This document shows, piece by piece, positions 1 through 3,881 of a stretch of DNA of 6,483 nt. Location: assembly GCA_020350905.1 (NCBI GenBank), contig CP070843.1, forward strand, positions 737,289 to 743,771. Reading direction: 5' to 3'. The stretch comes from Deltaproteobacteria bacterium. GTDB taxonomy: Bacteria; Desulfobacterota; Syntrophobacteria; BM002. Under the pieces are notes generated by a model. It saw only the letters and a program-made list of their open reading frames with translations. It was not told the DNA's origin and made no database searches. Numbering within the stretch: position 1 is the stretch's first letter; the number at the start of each line of letters is the position of its first letter. The position numbers and the translations under genes were made by a program.

Positions 1-102
1 GCTTCCACTTCGGTGGTGCTGGTTATCGTGATCTTGATAGCGGCATTTTTGGGTATTGTGGATCTCGGCTTGTCCAGGCTTATGCGGATATTGCTCAGTT
101 AG
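1..102 (+). CDS. secE: Preprotein translocase subunit SecE, C-terminal end (5' truncated by window edge)
   Basis: The first 33 codons of the window read in frame to a TAG at 100-102. They give a hydrophobic segment (VVLVIVILIAAFLGIVDLG) followed by a short basic tail (LSRLMRILLS). This matches the single conserved transmembrane helix and C-terminus of bacterial SecE, the small clamp subunit of the SecYEG inner-membrane translocon. Position supports the call, because secE directly precedes nusG in most bacteria. The start codon and the N-terminal amphipathic helix lie outside the window, so length cannot be judged. A hairpin overlaps the stop codon and begins the 132-nt spacer before nusG. The identification rests on a short fragment plus synteny. 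Confidence 0.9.
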   Translation, partial: ASTSVVLVIVILIAAFLGIVDLGLSRLMRILLS

Positions 103-130
103 CCCTGATTTACGAAACATCAGGGCTGAC
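98..130 (+). other. 12-bp RNA hairpin overlapping the secE stop codon
   Basis: Positions 98-109 pair with 119-130 over 12 base pairs (one G-T wobble at 100/128) around a 9-nt loop; the core AGCCCTGAT/ATCAGGGCT is perfect. The stop codon of secE lies in the left arm. No T-run follows directly (the nearest, five T, is at 146-150), so it is not a canonical intrinsic terminator. It could be a processing or stabilising structure, or a weak attenuator between secE and nusG. Confidence 0.6.
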
Positions 131-234
131 GCAGGGCGGTCGGTGTTTTTCCCCAAGACTTGTGCAGTTGAGGATTGCTGGCGGCTAAAAATTTCGGCTC
201 ATCTGGCCATCTAATGATCGGAGATTAATTTGTA

Positions 235-759
235 ATGCAGTGGTTCATAGTCCATACATACTCCGGATACGAGCAAAAGGTTAAAACTGCCTTGGAGGAG
301 CGCATCAAGTCACTGGGAAAAGAGGATTTTTTTGAAAAGATCCTTGTGCCCACTGAAAAAGTGGTGGAGCTCGTCAAAGGGGAAAGGAAGACTTCTGCTC
401 GCAAATTCTATCCGGGGTATATTCTCGTGCGCATGGAACTGAACGATGAAACCTGGCACATAGTAAAAAACACCCCGAAAGTAACTGGATTTATCGGGGG
501 CAAAGATAAACCGACCCCGCTTAGTGATGAAGAGGCACAAAACATCGTCGAGCAAATGACCGAAGGAGCTCGCAAACCCAAACCCAAGTATCTTTTTGAT
601 CGCGGTGATGAGGTGAGGGTCATCGATGGTCCTTTTTCCAACTTCAACGGTGTGGTGGATGAAGTAAGTCCCGAAAAGGGCAAAGTGCGGGTCTTGGTGA
701 GCATATTTGGGCGTTCTACTCCGGTGGAGCTCGATTTTGTCCAAGTAACTAAAATCTAA
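235..759 (+). CDS. nusG: Transcription elongation/antitermination factor NusG
   Basis: A 174-residue protein of normal length for NusG. The NGN domain spans about residues 2-105: it opens with WFIVHTYSGYEQKV and contains the YPGYILVRM core strand at 59-67. A basic Pro/Lys linker (RKPKPK, 113-118) leads to a C-terminal KOW domain (about 122-172) with GDEVRVIDGPF and SIFGRSTPVELDF. NGN binds the clamp helices of RNA polymerase and suppresses pausing; KOW contacts ribosomal protein S10 or Rho, and Phe158 in the SIFGR loop corresponds to the contact residue known in E. coli. The ATG was chosen because the NGN fold begins immediately and CGGAG at 219-223 sits 11 nt upstream. There is no lineage-specific domain insertion. 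secE lies upstream and rplK downstream, the usual order. Confidence 0.98.
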   Translation: MQWFIVHTYSGYEQKVKTALEERIKSLGKEDFFEKILVPTEKVVELVKGERKTSARKFYPGYILVRMELNDETWHIVKNTPKVTGFIGGKDKPTPLSDEEAQNIVEQMTEGARKPKPKYLFDRGDEVRVIDGPFSNFNGVVDEVSPEKGKVRVLVSIFGRSTPVELDFVQVTKI

Positions 760-811
760 CGGGTTTCGCTGTAGATGCTGAGTGGCAGGATGGCGTGGTC
801 GCAAGGCTATG

Positions 812-922
812 AACATGAACCACAGAGACATTGTGATAGAGCGGTCGGCTGTAAACACCGGGCGACTTTGATTTTTGCCTTAACGCTATGGTTCGCGAAT
901 TACCTCTGTGGTTATTCATGTT
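812..922 (+). repeat. Long imperfect inverted repeat in the nusG-rplK spacer
   Basis: AACATG (812-817) plus AACCACAGAG (818-827) is complementary to CTCTGTGGTT (904-913) plus CATGTT (917-922), giving 16 base pairs with one 3-nt bulge (914-916). Inside, ATAG and CG (836-839, 842-843) can pair with CGCTAT (884-889) with a 2-nt bulge. The 228-nt spacer holds no gene I can support. The AACCACAGAG arm resembles the CACAGAG-rich palindromic repeats I recall from many bacterial genomes, so this may be a decayed interspersed repeat; alternatively it is a structured part of the rplK leader. Confidence 0.6.
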
Positions 923-935
923 GCCCCCATGTTTA

Positions 936-959
936 TGCTGGCTCGGGCCAGTGACGAGC
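936..959 (+). promoter_or_regulatory. Small hairpin with alternative pairing upstream of rplK (possible L1 operator, weak)
   Basis: CTGGC (938-942) pairs with GCCAG (947-951) around TCGG, extendable by two wobbles (936-937 with 952-953). A competing stem uses GCTCG (941-945) and CGAGC (955-959). It lies 15 nt before the rplK Shine-Dalgarno, where L1 autoregulatory sites are known in other bacteria. I cannot clearly match the asymmetric internal loop of the 23S L1 site, so the L1 link is conjecture. Confidence 0.25.
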
Positions 960-987
960 AGACTTTGGCAATCAGGAGAGACGACGT

Positions 988-1410
988 ATGGCAAAAAAAG
1001 TAATTGCGAATATAAAATTACAGGTTCCCGCTGGTCAAGCCAACCCCTCTCCCCCTATCGGTCCCGCTTTGGGTCAGCACGGGGTGAACATCATGGAATT
1101 TTGTAAGTCTTTTAACGCCAAGACCCAGGGACAAGAAGGCATGATAATCCCAGTGGTGCTTACAGTCTTCGCTGACCGTTCCTTTACCTATGTGACCAAA
1201 ACGCCCCCTGCTTCGGTGCTGCTCAAAAAGGCAGCCAAAATTGCCAAAGGATCCAGCGAACCCAACCGCGACAAGGTGGGACAGGTCAATCGCAAACAAG
1301 TGGAGGAGATTGCCCGTCTAAAAATGCCAGATCTGAATACGGCTAGCCTGGAAGCCGCGATGAAAATCATCGAGGGAACCGCCAGGAGCATGGGCATTAC
1401 CATAGAATAG
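988..1410 (+). CDS. rplK: 50S ribosomal protein L11
   Basis: A 140-residue protein (E. coli L11 has 142) that matches L11 end to end. The N-terminal domain (about 1-70) has the proline-rich thiostrepton-binding segment with Pro22, Pro23 and Pro26, followed by PALGQHGVNIMEFCKSFN. The C-terminal RNA-binding domain (about 75-140) includes TKTPPASVLLKKAA and ends in ARSMGITIE. L11 binds the 23S rRNA GTPase-associated region (helices 43-44) at the base of the L7/L12 stalk, takes part in elongation-factor function, and is needed for RelA activation in bacteria that have it. The N-terminal AKK resembles the substrate site of the PrmA methyltransferase. AGGAG at 974-978 lies 9 nt before the ATG. rplA follows after 15 nt, so the pair is almost certainly co-transcribed and, by analogy, controlled by L1. 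Confidence 0.99.
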   Translation: MAKKVIANIKLQVPAGQANPSPPIGPALGQHGVNIMEFCKSFNAKTQGQEGMIIPVVLTVFADRSFTYVTKTPPASVLLKKAAKIAKGSSEPNRDKVGQVNRKQVEEIARLKMPDLNTASLEAAMKIIEGTARSMGITIE

Positions 1411-1425
1411 GTCTGGAGAACCAAA

Positions 1426-2130
1426 ATGGCTAAAAGAGGAAAGAAGCATAGGAAAGCCAGAGAGAGCGTTGATTTTTCCCAAAGATACGAGTTTGCTGAT
1501 GGGGTGAAGATTGCCCTGGAGTGTGCCTATGCCCGATTTGACGAAAGCGTTGATTTGGCTGTTCGTCTCGGGGTGGACCCGCGCCGCGCGGATCAAATGG
1601 TGCGCGGCACTGTGGTGCTTCCCAATGGTACCGGGAAATCAGTACGAGTCCTGGCCTTCGCCAAGGGTGAGAAGGAAAAGGAGGCACGCGAGGCGGGTGC
1701 AGATTATGCCGGCGGCGATGATCTTATCACCAAGATTAAAGGTGGATGGCTTGAATTCGACAAGACTGTGGCAACCCCTGATATGATGGGGGCTGTGGGC
1801 AAAATTGGCAAGATCTTGGGGCCTCGTGGTCTTATGCCCAATGCCAAGTTGGGCACGGTCACCTTTGACCTTGGCAAAGCCATCAAAGAAATTAAGGCGG
1901 GCAAGATAGATTTTCGCGTGGAAAAATCCGGCATCGTCCACGCCGCGGTGGGCAGGGTTTCCTTTGGGGCAGACAGGATTCTAGAAAACATTGCCACATT
2001 CATGGATAGCATAGTGCGCATGAAGCCTGCAGCCAGTAAGGGTGCATACATACGCTCCATTGGCATTTCCACTACTATGGGACCGGGAATAAAGATTGAT
2101 CCGGCCAATGTGAAGGTATTGCTCACATAG
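1426..2130 (+). CDS. rplA: 50S ribosomal protein L1
   Basis: A 234-residue protein, the same length as E. coli L1. The N-terminal region is basic (AKRGKKHRKARE), then comes the domain I/II arrangement: domain I at both ends and domain II at roughly 70-160. The family signature, with GPRGLMPNAKLGTVT, lies at about residues 131-145. Conserved domain I elements are RGTVVLPNGTGK near 60-71 and the C-terminal ISTTMGPGIKIDP. L1 binds 23S rRNA helices 76-78 to form the mobile stalk involved in E-site tRNA release; in many bacteria it also represses its own rplK-rplA mRNA. GGAG at 1415-1418 lies 7 nt before the ATG. A 482-nt gap follows, unusually long for this operon and filled by repeats and the L10 leader. 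No truncation or odd residues were seen. Confidence 0.99.
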   Translation: MAKRGKKHRKARESVDFSQRYEFADGVKIALECAYARFDESVDLAVRLGVDPRRADQMVRGTVVLPNGTGKSVRVLAFAKGEKEKEAREAGADYAGGDDLITKIKGGWLEFDKTVATPDMMGAVGKIGKILGPRGLMPNAKLGTVTFDLGKAIKEIKAGKIDFRVEKSGIVHAAVGRVSFGADRILENIATFMDSIVRMKPAASKGAYIRSIGISTTMGPGIKIDPANVKVLLT

Positions 2131-2134
2131 GATG

Positions 2135-2220
2135 TTCAGGTCTCAGGTTTCAGGTGTCAGGAAAAAGAAACATTCAAGGTAAACCCGAAACCTGAACACT
2201 GAACACTGAAACCTGAAACC
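2135..2220 (+). repeat. Palindromic array of 7-bp units (TTCAGGT / ACCTGAA)
   Basis: The left arm (2135-2161) is four near-copies of a heptamer: TTCAGGT, CTCAGGT, TTCAGGT, GTCAGG. The right arm (2183-2220) carries the reverse-complement register: ACCCGAA, ACCTGAA, CACTGAA, CACTGAA, ACCTGAA, ACC. Aligning 2135-2161 with 2191-2217 gives about 21 complementary positions of 27. The 21- to 29-nt centre is A-rich. It begins 5 nt after the rplA stop. Such heptamer palindromes resemble interspersed non-coding repeats I recall from environmental bacterial genomes. It lacks a terminator T-run, and the units are too short and abutting for CRISPR. Confidence 0.85.
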
Positions 2221-2228
2221 TTAATGAT

Positions 2229-2276
2229 AGTGCTTTGTCATTTGGAATTTTACTAGCACTCCATGACTCCATGGAG
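2229..2276 (+). repeat. Inverted repeat plus tandem 8-bp direct repeat
   Basis: AGTGCT (2229-2234) pairs with AGCACT (2255-2260) across 20 nt. Overlapping this, ACTCCATG occurs twice in tandem (2258-2265 and 2266-2273), and the second copy is part of the perfect palindrome CTCCATGGAG (2267-2276). It follows the heptamer array directly and probably belongs to the same block of repeat-derived DNA. No coding potential or known regulatory signal was seen. Confidence 0.6.
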
Positions 2277-2291
2277 AAATTGTAACTGTAG

Positions 2292-2308
2292 GGTGGGCAT
2301 TGCCCACC
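2292..2308 (+). repeat. Perfect palindrome GGTGGGCA-T-TGCCCACC
   Basis: Two perfect 8-nt arms flank a single T; as RNA it would be a 7-bp stem with a 3-nt loop. No T-run follows on either strand, so it is not an intrinsic terminator. The sequence is like a short palindrome I recall as frequent between genes in many bacterial genomes, and it closes the repeat block at 2131-2309. The remaining stretch to about 2354 shows only a 4-bp hairpin (2337-2340 with 2345-2348) and no convincing promoter. Confidence 0.75.
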
Positions 2309-2354
2309 GAAAATAGCTAATACATAGAGTATTCAAGACCAGTTGGTCGGATGA

Positions 2355-2551
2355 TCAGTAAAAACTGACTGCCGAGGCGAAGCGTTGATTCGTCGAAGAC
2401 AGTAGGTGCCTAGCCTGATCAAGATGCATGATGCTACCAGACACCTTGGTAAGTAGCTCGTGCTTCTGGGTTTGGCGAGGGGATAATTGACTCTGGGTCA
2501 GCCTACCGAGACTGAAACAGGCAATCCGCCCCTGAAAATCTGGCACCTCCC
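2355..2551 (+). promoter_or_regulatory. Ribosomal protein L10 leader RNA (autoregulatory site for rplJ-rplL)
   Basis: The conserved L10-leader core is visible: GAAGACAGTAGGTGCC (2395-2410) and, downstream, GCCTACCGAG (2501-2510). GTAGG (2402-2406) pairs with CCTAC (2502-2506), next to purine-rich GAAGA and CGAG strands that look like the kink-turn bound by L10. An upstream arm has GGCGAA (2376-2381) pairing with TTCGTC (2389-2394), flanked by GA steps. Between the core strands, TACCA (2435-2439) pairs with TGGTA (2447-2451). AGGTGCC (2404-2410) can alternatively pair perfectly with GGCACCT (2542-2548). The known role in other bacteria is binding of the L10-L12 complex to repress stalk protein synthesis. 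No T-run follows, so translational control is more likely than termination here. Confidence 0.87.
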
Positions 2552-2594
2552 ATGACTTTGTCAGAGCACGATTCAAGATCGCGCTGGCAGACGA

Positions 2595-2615
2595 AAGGAG
2601 GGGAGAAAAGAATTG
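2595..2615 (+). promoter_or_regulatory. Strong Shine-Dalgarno and TTG start of rplJ
   Basis: AAGGAGG (2595-2601), followed by GGGAG (2601-2605), precedes TTG at 2613-2615 by 11 and 7 nt. The next in-frame ATG (2637) would remove the conserved NRQEKEAM start of L10 and has no comparable site. GGAGG (2597-2601) is complementary to CCTCC at 2546-2550 in the leader. Confidence 0.85.
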
Positions 2616-3170
2616 AACCGGCAAGAGAAAGAAGCAATGGTGGACGAACTCCACGAGAAATTGGAGCGGTCCAAAGCTACAATTCTAACCGATTATCGTG
2701 GTCTCAAGGTAACGGAGATCACCGAACTGCGTCACAAGCTCAAGGAAGCGGGCATAGAATACCGGGTGGTTAAAAACAGTCTGACTCGGCTGGCACTTAA
2801 GGGTACTGCGGCCTCCGTGTTAGAGGAACATCTCATCGGGCCCAATGCCCTCGCCCTTTGCTACGATGACGAGCTGACGCCGGCGAAGGTGTTGCTGGAA
2901 TATGCCAAGGGCAATGACAAGCTGGAAGTCAAGGCGGGAGTACTCGCTGGCAGGCTGATGCTTCAGGAGGACATGAAAAAGGTTGTCACCTTGCCCTCCA
3001 TAGAAGTGCTTCAGGCTCAACTTCTTGGCATTATGGCATCGCTGCCCTCGCAGTTGCTGGCTGTCATGAATGCTGTGCCCAGCGATTTTGTCGGGGTGCT
3101 CGCAGCCGCACCGAGGGATCTTCTGGGAGTGCTCAAGGCCATCGAGCAGAAGGGTACACCAGCATCATGA
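2613..3170 (+). CDS. rplJ: 50S ribosomal protein L10 with an extended L12-binding tail
   Basis: A 185-residue L10 (E. coli about 165). The N-terminal RNA-binding domain (about 1-100) has DYRGLKVTEITELRHKL, VVKNSLTRLA and the LIGPNALAL segment, typical of the family; it anchors the stalk to 23S rRNA beside L11. After TLPS (127-130) the C-terminal helix shows four consecutive 11-residue modules (134-144, 145-155, 156-166, 167-177) of the form P-x-(Q/D)-(L/F)-(L/V)-(G/A)-(V/I)-(L/M). Each resembles an L12-dimer-binding segment, and E. coli L10 has two. The start is TTG, chosen because of the strong Shine-Dalgarno and the family-typical N-terminus. rplL follows after 56 nt. Expression is very probably controlled through the upstream leader RNA. 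Confidence 0.98.
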   Translation: MNRQEKEAMVDELHEKLERSKATILTDYRGLKVTEITELRHKLKEAGIEYRVVKNSLTRLALKGTAASVLEEHLIGPNALALCYDDELTPAKVLLEYAKGNDKLEVKAGVLAGRLMLQEDMKKVVTLPSIEVLQAQLLGIMASLPSQLLAVMNAVPSDFVGVLAAAPRDLLGVLKAIEQKGTPAS

Positions 3171-3226
3171 TTTGAAAAAAACGTGATTGTGCGAACAGAT
3201 ATAGAGAACGATAAAGGAGTAGAAAC

Positions 3227-3634
3227 ATGGCGAAGGCGAAACTCAATAAAGATGATGTCAAAGAATACATTAAGAACATGCCGGTGTTTGAGCTGGCCGA
3301 GTTAGTAAAAGAGCTGGAAGAGGAACTGGGAGTCTCCGCAGCGGCACCTATGGCTGCAATGCCCATGGCTATGCCGGCAGGAGTTGCGGCGGCTGGTGCT
3401 GAGGCTGCTGCTGAGGAAGAAAAGACCGAGTTTGATGTGGTGATCGCTGAGGTGGGTGACAAGAAAATCCAGGTGATAAAAGTTGTACGCGCCGTCACCG
3501 GCCTGGGTCTGAAGGAGGCCAAGGCTTTGGTGGATGAGCTGCCAGGAACGGTGAAAGAAGGCGTGTCCAAAGATGAAGCCGACGATGTGGTCAAGCAGTT
3601 GGAAGAAGCTGGCGCTACCGTCGAAGTGAAGTAA
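3227..3634 (+). CDS. rplL: 50S ribosomal protein L7/L12
   Basis: A 135-residue acidic protein, slightly longer than the usual 120-128. The N-terminal dimerisation domain (about 4-36) contains VFELAELVKELEEELGV and binds the L10 C-terminal helix. A flexible hinge follows (about 37-66), rich in Ala with an unusual Met-Pro run (PMAAMPMAMPAG, 41-52) and then Glu. The globular C-terminal domain (67-135) has the conserved factor-binding surface: Lys79, Ile81, Ile84, Lys85 and Arg88, and TGLGLKEAK at 91-99. It recruits and stimulates the translational GTPases EF-Tu, EF-G, IF2 and RF3. AAAGGAG (3213-3219) is 7 nt before the ATG. L12 is needed in several copies per ribosome; the separate strong Shine-Dalgarno fits higher translation than rplJ. 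Confidence 0.99.
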   Translation: MAKAKLNKDDVKEYIKNMPVFELAELVKELEEELGVSAAAPMAAMPMAMPAGVAAAGAEAAAEEEKTEFDVVIAEVGDKKIQVIKVVRAVTGLGLKEAKALVDELPGTVKEGVSKDEADDVVKQLEEAGATVEVK

Positions 3635-3645
3635 CCTGCACCTGG

Positions 3646-3720
3646 TTGGATGAAAGGGTGGACCCCGCTCGTGAGAGCGAATCGCTTTTGCGTTCACCCC
3701 GATACTTTCGAGCCATCCAA
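3646..3720 (+). other. Branched RNA structure in the rplL-rpoB spacer
   Basis: Nested complementary segments: TTGGATG (3646-3652) with CATCCAA (3714-3720), 7 bp perfect; AAA (3653-3655) with TTT (3706-3708) after a 5-nt bulge; GGGTGGAC (3656-3663) with GTTCACCC (3692-3699), 8 bp with one wobble. The enclosed part holds CGCTC-GTGA-GAGCG (3666-3679), a GNRA-type tetraloop hairpin, and a small CGC-TTTT-GCG hairpin (3683-3692). It starts 12 nt after the rplL stop. In E. coli the equivalent spacer carries an RNase III processing site and an attenuator; a similar role is inferred here. Confidence 0.55.
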
Positions 3721-3747
3721 AGATTACCGGGGGATATCGCGGATGGC

Positions 3748-3773
3748 CGGATACCTGAACTTGGTGGTTTCCG
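3748..3773 (+). other. Minor hairpin in the rplL-rpoB spacer
   Basis: CGGATACC (3748-3755) pairs with GGTTTCCG (3766-3773) with one internal mismatch and a 10-nt loop. It has no T-run directly after it. It lies between the branched structure and the rpoB-proximal hairpin and may simply extend the structured spacer. Confidence 0.4.
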
Positions 3774-3807
3774 TCCCTGTTTTCTTTGACCAAGGGCCGG
3801 AAGCCCC

Positions 3808-3859
3808 CTCCGTCATCGCTTTTGGGTCAGCTATCGTGACCCAAAGCCGGGTGATGGAG
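3808..3859 (+). other. Long hairpin just upstream of the rpoB ribosome binding site
   Basis: TTTGGGTCA (3821-3829) pairs perfectly with TGACCCAAA (3837-3845) around a 7-nt loop, and GC at 3818-3819 adds two pairs (3846-3847) with one bulged T. Further out, CATC (3814-3817) pairs with GATG (3853-3856) and CTC (3808-3810) with GAG (3857-3859). It ends about 10 nt before the AAGGTGG Shine-Dalgarno (3869-3875). With no T-run it is not a classic terminator; RNase processing or control of rpoB translation is possible. Confidence 0.6.
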
Positions 3860-3881
3860 CCAGCGCCAAAGGTGGGAAAAT

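Noticed and set aside
310..858. 182-codon minus-strand open frame opposite nusG
   Set aside because: It mirrors the conserved nusG gene, has no plausible start signal and its translation shows no domain. Long antisense frames are common opposite biased codons.
868..892. Possible rplK promoter, TTGATT with TATGGT
   Set aside because: The spacer is only 13 nt and the -10 match is poor; no better pair was found nearby.
888..1106. 72-codon + strand open frame with a hydrophobic start, overlapping rplK
   Set aside because: More than half lies inside rplK in another frame and it has no ribosome binding site; the hydrophobic start comes from the T-rich spacer.
2135..2220. Possible CRISPR array
   Set aside because: Units are 7 bp and abut without spacers, and they occur in both orientations.
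2292..2308. Possible intrinsic terminator after rplA
   Set aside because: The stem is strong but no T-run follows on either strand.
3133..3594. 153-codon minus-strand Ser/Ala-rich open frame opposite rplL
   Set aside because: Its low-complexity composition is the mirror of the Ala/Glu-rich L7/L12 hinge; there is no independent evidence of coding.
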